This document shows, piece by piece, positions 36,430 to 48,654 of a DNA stretch of 64,000 nt. The notes beneath the pieces were generated by a model that worked only from the letters and a program-made list of their open reading frames with translations, had not been told where the DNA came from and ran no database searches. The position numbers were made by a program, and so were the translations under genes. The stretch is from Escallonia rubra (Eukaryota; Streptophyta; Magnoliopsida; Escalloniales; Escalloniaceae): NCBI GenBank assembly GCA_033065855.1, contig JAVXUO010000422.1, positions 558,001-622,000 of the forward strand, in the 5' to 3' direction. The stretch's first letter is position 1. Each line of letters opens with the position of its first letter.

Positions 36430-36729
36430 TTTTCAGATAGCATGAAGGAGTTCAAGCGTGATTGTGTAGTTTTTTCTTAGGATTTTTTATGTTATGTCTT
36501 TTGAGTAAAAGTAAACACAACACTTAATTCTGACAAAAGCTTATATTCTAATAGGGATATTTTAAAGAAAGAATCGTAATATTCTATTAAAGGTAAAAAA
36601 AACACCATTATTTTTTAACAACACTCTAAACCAAAAAGGGTTTTTTTATAGGAAAAAAAAGTTTTAAGTTAAAAAAATCCTTAACCTTTTAACCTCATCT
36701 ATGCTTTTATATATAGCATAGATGAGGAT
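36430..36729 (-). mobile_element. Helitron 5'-end-like fragment with terminal palindrome
   Basis: It is similar to 9860-10150 and to the right part of 18480-21622. It ends in a perfect hairpin: CCTCATCTATGC at 36693-36704, an 11-base TA-rich loop, and GCATAGATGAGG at 36716-36727. Its link to the Helitron family is inferred from shared sequence, not from both ends. Confidence 0.45.
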
Positions 36730-38960
36730 TCGATTTTTCTAAGTTACAGCAATTGTAGTTGCTTTTAAGAGCCTCAAGAGTAGTTGTTTGACACAGACGT
36801 TTAACTATGAACCTATTAGGGATTTATTTTTTAAAAATAAAATTTAGATTAAATCACAAAGGCAATTCAAAATCTTTCTCAAACTATTTTTAGCAAAGTC
36901 GGATGGGGGAGTAAAAATAGTTTCAACATAGCAAAATGACAAAGAAATTTTAATGTCTTATTAAAATATGCTAAATGTTTTTTGTGTAATTAGTAGGGGT
37001 ACTTTGGTACTTTACTTTATCTAATTTGATTATGAAACAATAAATAATCAAATAATTCTTTTTTTTTTTTTTTTTTTGGAACATGGTTAATTCAATTTTG
37101 CATCCTTGTCAAATACTTCAATATCAAATCATGTTCAGCTACACACACACACACATTCACACTGCTTTTGGGTTGAGCTTTTCAAAAGCACATGTACGGA
37201 AGAGCAACCAGTCAAACATTCATATATTGAAATATAATCAATTTTGAACTCACCTTTAGAAATTCGAAAATCCGAGCATCTTGACTTCACCCCACTTACG
37301 GATCCTCCTTTTGGTAATTGACCGTCTGTAAGGGGTTGCTACTGAAAATCTTTTGACTGCAGCACCCATTGTCATAAGAGCCTATAATCTTCTTATACAA
37401 CGACAAATAATTATTATCAAATAAGTTTAATGACTTTTTATCAATGGTGCTAAAAAAGTACGGGTAGAAATAATTGATAAATATGTTAGCAAAAATACTA
37501 CTAGCGGTATTTAGCGACACTTATTGTGCTGAAAAGTTACAGGTTGTTTCTACGCTAGAGTTAAGAGTTGAGACCAACTTCTTTCGTTGCCACTTTCTTT
37601 CTTGAGGAGAATATGTGTTACTCTTGTAACTTTTCACGTACGACTCCCATTTTTCTTATCAAATAGATGAATAGAAATTGCCTTCTCCAAAAATGATTTT
37701 CACTTCCACCGTAAATAACTTTCCCTGCCTTGAGAACACGAATATAATGAAGCTTTGCTGAAAATACTTTAATGGCATATATAAGAGTTTTTGTCCTAAA
37801 TAATGCAATTTTAATACTTAATTACCTATTTACCGTATTTTGAAATTTATTTACCAACATACCACAATTTTTCGAAATCTGAGAGATTTCAAAGAAGAAA
37901 ACATAATTTCGAATCACGTTTTCATTTCCTTTTTTATTTTCACCATAATTTATATAAATCAAGTTTTCTTATTTGAAATCTCCGTTTGAAACAGAGATTT
38001 TTAAAAAATACTAAATAAGTTTCAAAATTAAGTATTGAAATTGTATTATTTAAGGCAAAAACTCCATATATAAAGGGACTAAGATGCCACTAAATTGAAA
38101 AAGAAAAGGTTTTGCTCAACTATAAATATGTGACAGCCCAAAAGTTATTTAAAACGTCAACCTCAAGGGTACGAAGGTCATTTCTCCGGTCAACAAGCCG
38201 GCGTTGTGAGACAGCAGACACTTGGCCCTTAACTTCACTCCAAAATGACTTTCAAAGCTTTGATTGATGTATCCCCCCTGCCTAACTTTGTGCAGCCCCT
38301 CAAATATTCTTTATCAATTCAGTGCAATTTAGCACATGTATGTTACAATTTAAAAAGACCTTTCAGTCACCTCAACAATAACAACAAAAAAAAAATTTAT
38401 CTTCACAATGAAACTTGAGATATAAAATTTTTTAGAACGATAACAATAAGATAAGGTATTAATGGATATCATTTTTTGGTCTCGGTATTATGTATTGTAA
38501 TCAAAAGAAATTAAAGGAAGATATTTATGTGTACAACGTCTCCTAAAGATGAAAATTGGTGTCACATTTGTTACTTTGGGCGCTACAGATAAACTTTTAC
38601 GGTTTTACCCCTATCCCCACGTGACAAAACAAAGCAATACAATTTAGAGAAAAATAAATAAGGACGAATTTTAGTTTCAAGGGATGCAATAATCTTCTAA
38701 TGTAAGATAACGAATAATTGTTAAATGAAATTAGTAATATTTTTGTTAAATTTTTAAGAATGAATATTTGCGGCAGTTTGTGCATTACTAATTAATTATT
38801 TCTGTTGCCTCCAACAAATAATAAAATTAGTAAATTTTACCAATTAGCCAACAAAATAGTGAACTGAGCATCAAAGCACAGCCGTCCTGTCAGTTACTAT
38901 CAAAATCTTCTACTTAAAACAGAGACCCTCTCTGTCCCAAGCCAAAATCAACCGGAGGAG

Positions 38961-41900
38961 ATGGCCGTGACGGATTTCTTCGCCGGCGAGATCGCCACCG
39001 AGCTCCTCAAAATGCTCATCGCCATATCAAGAAAGGCTTGCCTCTGCAAGTCCACCGCCGACGATCTCATCTCCTCCATCGAGCAGCTGCTGCCCATCAT
39101 CCAAGAAATCAAGTACTCCGGCGTGGAGCTTCAGTCGACCCGCCAGAGACAGCTCGACGACCTATCCGAGATGCTCCGCGGCGGCCTCGAGCTGGCCGGA
39201 AAAGTTCTCAACTCCGGCAGGTGGAACGTGTACAAGAACCTCCAGCTGGCTAGGAGGATGGAGAAGCTTGAGAAGCGGGTCTCGAGGTTCATCCAGGGCC
39301 CCATGCAGGCGCACGTGCTGGCCGACGTGCACCACATGCGGTTCGAGTCGGCCGGGCGGTTCGACCGGCTGGAGAGGCAGCTAGGGAGCATGAAGATCGG
39401 GGTGGGGCCGGAGATTGGTGAGGGGGTGGGGTGGTTAGACTTGGAGGGGGCGGTGAAGAGGGTGGATGAGGAAGCGAGGCTGGAGGGCAGTTTGGTGAAT
39501 TTGGGTGCTGGGATGGAGTTTGGGAAGAGGAAGGTGAAGGAGATGGTGATTGGGAGGGACTCTTTGGGTGTTGTTGGGATTTGTGGGATTGGTGGCAGCG
39601 GGAAGACTACCTTGGCTGGAGAGATTTGCAGAGATGCTGAAGTTCACAGTATGTGTTTCTCTGCCAAGTGCATATCGCTAAAACTTCAAAACTTAGTTTA
39701 AAATTTTGATGATAGTGTGTGAAAGATTCAAAAAAACAAGGAACTTTCGTATGATTTCATCAAAGAATGCAGTTATATAAATAGTAAAATGCTAGATATT
39801 GAGTGTATGTGCTCAATTTGATTGATTGACCGTGTCTTTGCTCTTAACAGGTTACTTCAATAACCGAATACTATTCGAGACGGTGTCTCAATCTCCAGAT
39901 GTGGAGCAACTGAGGCTGAAGATTAGGAGAATGGTGTCAGGGACTAGCTTCAATGGCGGTACTGATACGGTTTCCCAGTGGAGTCCAGAATGCGAGTGGA
40001 AATATGTCGCTCGAACCCTGGTAGTTCTCGATGATGTTTGGTCGCTCACGGTGCTCGAGCAGCTTCTGTTTAGATACCCTGGCTGCAAAATACTCGTGGT
40101 CTCGCGATTCAAGTTCCCATCGGTTCTTAACTGCACATATGAGCTGGATTTACTAAGGGAAGATGAGGCAATGTCCCTGTTTTGCCACTCTGCTTTTGGA
40201 ATGAAGTCGATTCCTCCTGGCACTAACGTGAAATTGGTTACTCAGGTACAAATATTGTCATTAGAGCTCTGTGAATTTCTGTTCTATAGTGTTTTTTTAT
40301 GCTTAATGGAATGCCTTAATTAATTGGATAGGTTGTGGACGAGTGTAAGGGGCTTCCGTTGGCTCTTAAAGTTGTTGGAGCTTCACTAAGGGACCAGCCT
40401 GAAATGATATGGAGCAGTGCAAAGAGTAGACTATCTCGAGGACAGCCTATTAGCGAGTCCCATGAAATCCAGTTGCTTGAGCGGATGAAGTTGAGTATTG
40501 ATTGCTTGCCCGAGAAAGTTAGGGAGTGCTTCTTGGACTTGGGTGCCTTCCCGGAAGATAAGAAAATTCCTCTTGATGTTCTTATCAACATATGGGTGGA
40601 AATACATGATATTCCTGAAGCAGAAGCTTTTGCCATCCTCGTGGAGCTCTCAAACAAGAATCTCCTCAACCTGGTGAAAGATGCAAGGTATTTGGATTCA
40701 AATTCCGCAAACAGTGAATTTGCAGCCTTGAACTGACTTGCGCCTTTAGGGTCACAGTAGGAGCATGAACATTTGTTGATGCTCATACGACATTTCCACT
40801 CTAAAAGCCTTAGATTTTTTGATTTGGCAGGGCTGGGGATATGTATAGTAGCTACTATGACATCTCAGTCTCCCAGCATGACGTGCTGAGGGACCTTGCT
40901 CTTCACCTGAGCAACTCTGCTGACATAAATCAGCGTAGGCGATTGCTGATGCCAAGGAGAGAAACTGGAATCCCAAAAGAATGGGAGAGGAATATTGATC
41001 GGCCATTCAATGCGCAGATTCTTTCAGTGCATACAGGTACCCTCCCACATGGATTGATTTTGCATAGTAGTGCGTTTTTGTCTTATGATGTATCCATTAA
41101 AGTACCTTTTCATTGTCAATTTTGTTAGAAAATGCTCACGTGAACTACTGCTTCGCGATATAGGTGAAATGAGAGAGATGGACTGGTGCAGTATGGATTT
41201 TCCCAAGGCTGAAGTTCTCATCTTGAATTTTGCCTCCAGTGAATTTTTCCTGCCTCCCTTCATTGCTAGCATGCCTAAGCTAAGAGCGCTGATCTTAATA
41301 AACTATAGCACCTCAAATGCAGTCATCCACAACCTATCAGCCTTCACTAATATGAGCAACTTGAGAAGCCTCTGGTTCGAAAAAGTAGTCGTCCCTCGTT
41401 TACCTGAAACCACAGTACCCCTCAAGAACTTGAGAAAGATATCATTGGTTCTCTGCAAGATGAACAACAGCCTTGACGGGTCTGTGTTAGACATGCCCCA
41501 TCTCTTTCCTTGCCTCTCAGAGCTCACTATGGATCACTGCATCAACTTGAATGAACTGCCATCAAGCATTTGTCGGTTGTACACACTCACGAGCTTCAGT
41601 GTCACCAACTGTGACAGCCTCGTAGAACTTCCAGCTGACATGGGTAGATTGTCTTATCTCCAAATATTGCGGATATATGCTTGTCCTAACCTCAAAAAGC
41701 TTCCACCCGGAATTGGTAACCTGCTTTGGTTAAAGTACATTGACATCTCCCAATGTGTTAATCTGGGATATCTCCCCGAGAGCATTGTTGGTTGTTCAAG
41801 TCTGGAGAAGATCGATATGAGAGAGTGTCCACATATAAAGAATCTGCCGAGGTCTGCAGGCTCTTTGCGATCCTTGCGTCGTGTAATTTGTGATGATCAG

Positions 41901-41996
41901 GTCTCGTGGCAATGGCAGCAGATTGCCAAGGTCATACCAGATCTCCATATTCAAGTTGCAGAGGAGTGCTTTAATCTTGACTGGCTTGTTGAGTGA
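38961..41996 (+). CDS. ADR1: ADR1-type helper NLR (RPW8-NB-ARC-LRR)
   Basis: Five exons: 38961-39648, 39851-40245, 40332-40687, 40831-41036, 41164-41996. All introns are GT-AG and the frame is continuous, giving 825 residues. The N-terminus MAVTDFFAGEIATELLK opens an RPW8-type coiled coil (about 1-150). The NB-ARC domain shows the P-loop GICGIGGSGKTT (206-217), kinase-2 LVVLDDVW (286-293), GLPLA from 368, and QHD in place of MHD (495-497), as is usual for ADR1. LRRs fill about 540-825. In known plants ADR1 proteins work with EDS1-PAD4 downstream of sensor NLRs and act at the plasma membrane as calcium-permeable resistosomes. All nucleotide-binding motifs are intact, so this should be functional. 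It is single here, not part of an NLR cluster. Confidence 0.95.
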
Positions 41997-42569
41997 ATAT
42001 AGTAGCTAGGTCCTGTTCTTTTAAGGATACTCCCTCTGTTGTAAATAAAAACACAAATCAGAGTGGCCTAATACGCGAGATTCTCGCTAATGTCAGGTCC
42101 AGAGAGGAGTAGATTTCCTGAGCCTTAACCCCGCGTTCCTCGTAAAGAGGCTGTTGTATATGTAAATTGTTTGTGGGAAATGGGAATTGTTCATCTCTAG
42201 CTATAGTTCCATGATCATTTCTCTAGCTGCTCCTTGGATTAATGTCATTCATCAGATGATCTATCTCTGGCCATGTTTTCTTAATGTCAAACACCTAATT
42301 ATGCTAGTGAATATGCTAGAATCCTACATGCATCGAACCTAGAATGTAGTCAACCAAGGTTTTTCGATTGAGATGAGGATATGGGAACACCCAAAGAGGA
42401 GTTGGTTGGCAATCAGTACCAGTACCTTTCATTAGCCACTGACTTTGAAAATGTTAAAGGCATTCACGCGTTTCTTTGTCCTGATTTGTGAAGACCGAGG
42501 AGTCAAACAAGCAATGTAAGACGGAGTATCTCACGTAGTTCTCACTAAGCCGTGTCCAGCCCCTCCCCA
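41997..42569. other. 3' flank of ADR1, no gene seen
   Basis: It contains the probable 3' UTR of the helper NLR and ordinary spacer up to the hAT insertion. Nothing else is recognised. Confidence 0.5.
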
Positions 42570-42577
42570 ACCTTAAG

Positions 42578-45500
42578 TAGAGTTGTCAAAAGGGCCGGGG
42601 GCCCCGCGGGCCGGCCCGTTTTGGCCCGGGCTGGCCCGGCCCTCCAAAGGAACAGTAGAAGCCCGAAAAAGGGGGCCAAGGGCCTGGGCTTGGACCAGGC
42701 CGCGATCTGGAGAAAAAATGGCCCGGCCCGGCCCGAATTGGCCCGGGTTTGGCCCGGCCCGATGGCCCGGTTTCGGCCCGATTTCGGCCCGGTTTCTGGC
42801 CCGGGTTTGGCCCGGTTTTGGCCCGGGCTATCTGGCCCGGTTTCTGGCCCCACTTGCTTTTTCAAATTTTAACTTTTCCCCCCCTTTCTTCCACCCCTTT
42901 TCCAAAATTCCACTTTTACCCCCCCAACAGCTATATAACGGCTAGTTTGGGGGGTATTTTAGTCTAACCAATTTTTTCACTCCTTTACACTTTTACCCTC
43001 CCCAACAACTATAAACGGATAGTTTGTAGGGGTATTTTGGTCTTTTGTGAAGTTTCTAAAATCTATAAATTCACACCATTTCTCTCTAATTTTTCACACC
43101 AATCTTCTTTCTCTCTTCTTACTCTCACAACAAGCTTTGCTACTATTTTCCTCTCCAATTACTACTCTTGCTAATTACTACTAATTAGTATTCTTGTTAT
43201 TTACTAATTGCAAATTTCTCTCTACTCTTGATAATTACTATACTAGTCTTGCTAATTTTTTTTTAATTACTAACTCTCTAATATTTGTTACTCGTTCATT
43301 CTTTTAATTGTTATTTCTTATTACTACTCTTATACTTGTGTATTTAGTTACTCTTACAAAGTTTAGCGTGAAATATGGCTGGATTATTGAAGAAAATGAG
43401 GCGTGCATCGTCATCACGAAAAACGTCATCATCGTCGCAAGCACCACCACCAGCACAAGCGCCAGCGCCACGGCCAGCACAAACACCAGTCCAAGCACCA
43501 ACACAACCATTCGTTCCTGGACGAATGAGTACAGGCTGTATGATAGATACCCAAGCCAATTGGGAGTTCAATCAGAACATTCCAGATTTTACATACACGC
43601 CTGATGAAGACCCCCCGCATTATAGTCAAGGACGCAGCTCGGTTGGCGAAGCTACTACTCCGTGGCCTAATCCCAACCCTACCTCCAGTCATGATGAAGA
43701 AGGGCCGAGCAATGCCTCCGACAACGTTCCAGACGTCCAAAGGGGGCAAAAAAGAAAGCCGAGTGTTGGAATCATTTCGACGAAGTTACGGTGGACGGCA
43801 TCCGAAAAGCTCGATGTAAGTACTGTCTTAAATTATTTTCAGCTGGTAGTGGTAATGGACATCTTAACAGGCATTACCCTCAGTGTGCACCTCGACAAGG
43901 CCACGTCGAACCTACCCAAACCCAGTTATCTTTTGACGGTAGGTTATTTGTCTATAATCAGCGAGAGCAAAGAGACGGTCTCGCTGAATTTGTTATTCAC
44001 GATGAACAACCCTTTTCTTTTGCCGATAATCCAAGGCACTCTAGATATATGAACTCCTACGTTCAACCTTTGTACAAAAAGGTTCATAGAAACACAACGA
44101 GGTCCGATGCACTCCGACAGTACAAGGCTGCCAAAGCACGCCTTATCGATTATTTCGATAACTTTGACGGTAAAGTTAGTCTTACTTCTGATATTTGGCA
44201 ATCTCCTTATACTTTTGTTAGTTATTCTTGTGTGACCGCTCATTGGATTGATGCAGATTGGGTTATGCACAAGAGAATCATCGCTTTCAAGCACTTCCCT
44301 TATCCGCACGATGGAATGAATATTGCTACTCTTATATTACAAGCATGCACAACATTTAAAATTCTTAATAAGATTATGAGTGTTAGTTTTGATAATGCTT
44401 CTAACAATAAAGTTGCTGTTGCGGCTTTAAAGGAGACGCTTCAACCTGTACTTCAGGGTGAATTATTTCATACACGCTGTGTTTGCCACATTATTAATTT
44501 AATTGTTCAAGATGGTTTAGCTGCTGCAGGAGATATTCTTCAGAAAATGAGGGGTATGACAGCGTATGTCAATAGCTCGAGTCCGAGAACACAACAATTT
44601 AAAGCGTTGTGTGTTCAATATAATATGCCTCGCAGGAGAGCGGTTACAGATGTGGTCCACAGGTGGAACTCTACGTACCACATGCTTTTACACATTCTGG
44701 CATACCGAGAAGTCTATACGCATTTTCTACTAACTCAGTTCCCATCCGGCTTGCCAACTCAAGAGGAATGGCAGATGGCCATATACCTAGCTGAATTTTT
44801 GGAGGTATTCTACACGTCTACCAATTTATTGTCTGGTACGTACTATCCTACCTCTCCTCTCGCTTTAATAGAAATTCTGAAGATGGCTACAATGCTAACA
44901 AAATGGAGATATATAGGACCATTTAAGGATATAGTAAAAGTGATGGATGCAAAGTTCAATAAATATTGGAAGAAACTGCCTGCTATTTTTACTGTTGCTA
45001 CTTGTTTAGATCCTAGGTTAAAGTTGCATGGCGTGAACGCCTCGATACATGAGATATCGAAATTAATGTCCTACAAAGCAGATGACACAACCGCACTCAC
45101 AGCGAAAGTGAGCGGGAGGTTTGAGGAGTTGTTCAACCTCTATCGTAATTCTGCTGACATGCGCGGCCGAGCTACATCATCATCAACTTCTGAGAGGTAT
45201 TATGCGCCATACCTTCAAGGCTTTGAACATCTAGTAGCAAGACAACTACCAGGTGAAGGTACTTCTAATTCGGGAGGTTCGTTTAATTTTTCCTCTTTTA
45301 ATGAGATTGGTTTATATGCAAATACTGATCATTATTCTGATTTATCAAGGCAAGAACAGGTTAATTTTAACTTGTTAAATTTTTGGAAACAAAATCAAAA
45401 CATGTATAAAACTTTATCCCAAATTGCACGGGATGTACTGCCAGTGCAAGCCTCCACGGTTGCTTCAGAGTCGGCATTTTCAGCAAGCGGGAGGGTTTTG

Positions 45501-46166
45501 GATGACAGGAGGAGTCGTCTTAACCCCGAGTCGCTCGAGCTATGTGTATGTTGGAAGGATTATCTTGATGCGAAATACCGCGAGCAAGATAAACCGATTG
45601 ATGATAGGAAGAGCAGTGACTCGGATATTGAAGCACTTCCGGATGATTAGGTAAATTGTTTTTATTTTCCTCTTTTCATCCTTTTGGTTGACGCTGCAGA
45701 TTTCTTGATCTTTGATTGCTGATATTTTGGATAGACATACATTATTATTTTGATTGTTAGAGTTTTAAGAATAATTTTTTTTCATATATATAAAATAAAT
45801 TTTTACAAGCAAAAAATATATATTTTCATATATATAAAAAAATAGGTAACTTCGCCTGTTTGTTTACAAGCAGCCGGTCCCAAGCCCGGATAAAAGGAGG
45901 AGGGCCTATGCATATTTATTATTTTTCTATGTAAATTAGTATGTGTTAAAATTGAATAACATGAGAAAAAAAAAAAAGGGCCTGGGCCCAGGCCCGGCCC
46001 AAGCCCGGCCCTAAATATTGGGCTTAGGGCCTGGGCCTGGACCAGGCCTAGGATTCACTGCGCCAGGCCCGGCCCGACCCGTTTCCACCTTCCCTTGGCC
46101 CGGCCCGTTTGCAGGCCCGATGGGCTTGGGCTGGGCCGGCCCAAGCCCGGCCCTTTGACATCTCTA
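42578..46166 (+). mobile_element. hAT (Ac-like) transposon, near-complete
   Basis: The ends are inverted copies: left TAGAGTTGTCAAAAGGGCCGG, right (inverted) TAGAGATGTCAAAGGGCCGG. Flanks show a near-perfect 8-bp duplication (ACCTTAAG at 42570-42577, ACCTAAGT at 46167-46174). Dense GGCCCGG subterminal repeats lie at 42590-42850 and 45980-46155. The element carries a transposase (43375-45650). Size, 8-bp duplication and protein all fit the hAT superfamily. Confidence 0.93.
43375..45650 (+). pseudogene. hAT transposase with one frameshift near the BED finger
   Basis: The ATG at 43375 opens a Ser/Pro/Gln-rich N-terminus that runs to about 43745 in one frame. The BED zinc finger (ECWNHFDEV, then CKYC and an H-rich end) and the rest continue in another frame, open without a stop from about 43695 to 45650. 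The body shows the hAT catalytic region (SDIWQS; FDNASNN; RWNST), a central RNase-H-like fold region with insertion, and the C-terminal dimerisation domain (VASESAFSASGRVL, SLELCVCWKDYL). Only one small indel, probably in the G/A runs near 43741-43753, separates it from a full-length transposase. It would bind the element's ends and cut and paste them; this copy is probably inactive unless the shift is a sequencing artefact. Confidence 0.85.
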
Positions 46167-46205
46167 ACCTAAGTCCTCTCATCTCCATCTATCTTATCTT
46201 TAGCC

Positions 46206-46467
46206 AACAAGGGTTGGTTCAGCGGTTCTCAGGATCCCAATCCAGATTTTTCACCTGGGTTCAAATCATGCTCGCCGCACTTGTTGGTGGCAAACTTCGT
46301 CCTCGCCCTGCTTCCTTGTGCGCTTCGGCCCCAACATAGGTGCGAGAATCGGGGGCTCAGATGTATGTGGCGGCCTTGTAGGTTCTCGAGGCGCAATACT
46401 CCCTGTCGGTTGGATTAGACCCTTATAGTCCAGCATTTTTTACACCCAAAAAATAAATAAATAATAA
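46206..46467 (+). mobile_element. tRNA-derived SINE
   Basis: The left part has a pol III A box like TTGGTTCAGCGGTT (about 46213) and a B box GGGTTCAAATC (about 46257), with tRNA-like spacing. The body ends in an A-rich tail, AAAAAATAAATAAATAATAAT. Architecture and length fit plant SINEs. I found no clear target duplication, so the ends are approximate. Confidence 0.75.
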
Positions 46468-46471
46468 TCTG

Positions 46472-46678
46472 CCTTATCCTCATATTGCTCTGTCTTTGCT
46501 TTAATGTGTCCCTTTCCCTCATCTCATTTAGATTCAACTTATCTCATGTAACTCAATTCAATATGGGTTAACATGCCTTATCCTCGTATTGCTCAGTCTT
46601 TGCTTTAATGTGCCCCGCTCCTCTCATCTCATTTAGATTCAACCCGTATCATGTAACTTGATTCAATATGTGTTAACC
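46472..46678. repeat. Two-copy tandem duplication (about 104-bp unit)
   Basis: Two direct copies begin TGCCTTATCCTC and share TCTTTGCTTTAATGTG, TCTCATTTAGATTCAAC and AATATG-GTTAAC. They differ at scattered bases, so the duplication is not recent. Confidence 0.85.
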
Positions 46679-46939
46679 TGATTTTGTTTTTTCATTCTTT
46701 TTGGTTTAAACTAGTTATATATTTTAAAAAGAAATTTCTTCTTACTCCGGTTGCTGGCAGCAATGGCCGGAGGCAGCTACTGGAGTTGGCCGGTACATCG
46801 AGATGGCAATCAAGTCCCACCTCATCTTGATGATGTAGAAAATCAACGTCACATGCCGTAATATGCTTTTTTTTTTTTTTTGGGAATATTGAGAACTATA
46901 TTACATCAAAAGATGGAGTACAAAAGTTAGGTTACAAGC

Positions 46940-48654
46940 TGTTGCCGAGGAAAGTTGGTTCGCATGCCACGTGAGGTGCCACAAAGGATGCAGTCTGCGT
47001 TGGCTTCCAGGTAGACGAAGTGGGAGACAGCAAGGATGGAGTAAGGGCTGAGAGCAAGGCTCCCCAGGCAGGTCGTGAGGGCTGGCAGTGCCGTGTAAGC
47101 AGGGAGACGACGAATAGGGGCGACAGTCAACAGCCGACAGTCTGCGTCAAGGGTGCAGCGTCAAGAGTCCGATGACAGGAGTCCAAATGTCTTTCTCTCA
47201 CTAGAAATCCAGAGAGAATGAGCTTTAGAGAGAGAAAGTGAAATGTCCAAAATGAGAGAGAAGTCCTTGAATAAGCTCCAGAATCCACTATATATAGGCC
47301 CAAATATGCGCGTGTCATCAGCCGACACGTGTCGTCCTCCGGGAGTGACACATCGCCGTAGGGGGTCCTGCGGTATTGATCGTTCGTCGGATATGCCGGC
47401 CCCCGAGTTCATGCCGCCCTGCCCTTGCAGCGTCCCTCTGCCTGTCTGAGGAGACTGACCACACCGCGGTAGCATGGTCAGAGCAGCCCATTGCCCCAGC
47501 CTCCAGTCCAAGCCCTTATTGAATCCCACCAGATGCGTCATGAGACGCGCAGTGATCCTGGCAGCGGTGAGGGTTGCCCCTGCAGCCAACTACCAGGCGG
47601 GCCAGACGCGATGCCCTCCGAGGACCTGCTCCCGTCCCGGAGTGACCCGCGGTTCATTGCCCTGACGACGTCGATGATCAACGGTGATATGAGCGCGCAT
47701 GTTCATGGCTTGATGCTCGGAGTTAGCGGTGGGTCCTCGTGCCGGGGCATTACGAGCGGAGCCCCCTGAAGCCCGTCGGGTGATTGTGCCGACGATGGCC
47801 TTAGGGTCGTGAGCCCATCCCCGTTGTGAAGGCCGGAGCCTCCGGTTGATTGTGCCCGCGAGGGCCGGAGCCCGTCGGTTGATTGAGCCGGCGAGGGCTT
47901 AAGAGTTGCGAGCCCGTCCCGCCGCGAGTTTGATTGAGCCGGCAACAATGAGCGTCGCAGTACTGAAGATAGCGGGGGTGTGTTGTTGGAGTGAGAAGTT
48001 AGTGCCGTGCAGCAGGTTCCCCCCTTCGCGCGGTAATGGAGGCCGACCCCCTTGGGGTGGCCGACCCTATTTGGGGGGACCACACCTTTGATCGCCGTCC
48101 GGATGCTCGAGGCGCGGAGTACTTTGACCGAGCAATCTTGTTGAGCGATGTTGACCGCCAAATGGGTGACGTGTCACGCCACTAGGATCTCTTAGCGGGC
48201 CCCGGGGTGCGGTCCAGAATAGGTTGTGAACATAAGCCCCCTGCGTGCGGGGTGCGCGGAGGGGCAACCCGAGCGGGCGCCGCACGCATAGACGGTGTTG
48301 GATGCACTTGGCATGGTTGCCGCTCAGTGCTTAGAGCCCGCTGCGAGGGTCGGAGCCCCCGGTTGATTGAGCGGACAAGGGCCGGAGCCCGTCAGTTGAT
48401 TGAGACGGCGATGGCTTCAAGGTTGCGAGCCCATCCCGGTGCGAGGGCCGGAGCCCGTCGCTTTGATTGAGACAGCGATGGCTATAAGGTTGAGAGCCCA
48501 TCCCGGATGCGAGGGCCAGAGCCCCGTCGCTTTGATTGAGACGGCGATGGCTTCAAGGTTGCGAGCCCATCCCGGATGCGAGGGCCGGAGCCCCGTCGCA
48601 TTGATTGAGACGGCGATGGCTTCAAGGTTGCGAGCCCATCCCGGTGCGAGAACA
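46940..48654 (-). mobile_element. Solo LTR, same family as 33354-35798
   Basis: On the - strand it starts TGTTCTCGCACC and ends CTCGGCAACA, like the 33.4-kb LTR. Shared blocks include the reverse complements of GGTGAGGGTTGCCCCTG and GGACCTGCTCCCGTCCCGG, and a TATA-like CTATATATAG at about 47288. A tandem array of GCGAGGGCCGGAGCCCGTCG-type units covers about 47770-48650. No clear 5-bp duplication is present (CAAGC left, ACTAT right), so it may be a recombined or trimmed copy. It sits inside the LINE. Confidence 0.78.
48340..48650. repeat. About 63-bp tandem repeats inside the solo LTR
   Basis: Four to five units share GATTGAGACGGCGATGGCTT, CAAGGTTGCGAGCCCATCCC and GGTGCGAGGGCCGGAGCCC. Confidence 0.9.

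Larger units (their letters stand above)
23183..38780. repeat. Segmental duplication unit C (CYP82 copy 3)
   Basis: It starts where similarity to window base 1 begins, contains P450 copy 3 (26936-32465) and ends near 38780, where similarity to 21690 stops. It holds three LTR-type insertions (27913-30602, 31016-31583, 33354-35798) absent from A and B, and lacks the insertions found in those units. Gene-free stretches 23183-26935, 35804-36429 and 37541-38780 are shared spacer. The stretch 36730-37540 (AT-rich, with a T-run at 37060 and a short CA repeat at 37141) has no counterpart that I can see and holds no recognisable gene. Confidence 0.8.

Noticed and set aside
43944-44309. - strand 121-codon frame within the hAT transposase
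   Set aside because: It is antisense to a clear transposase coding region.
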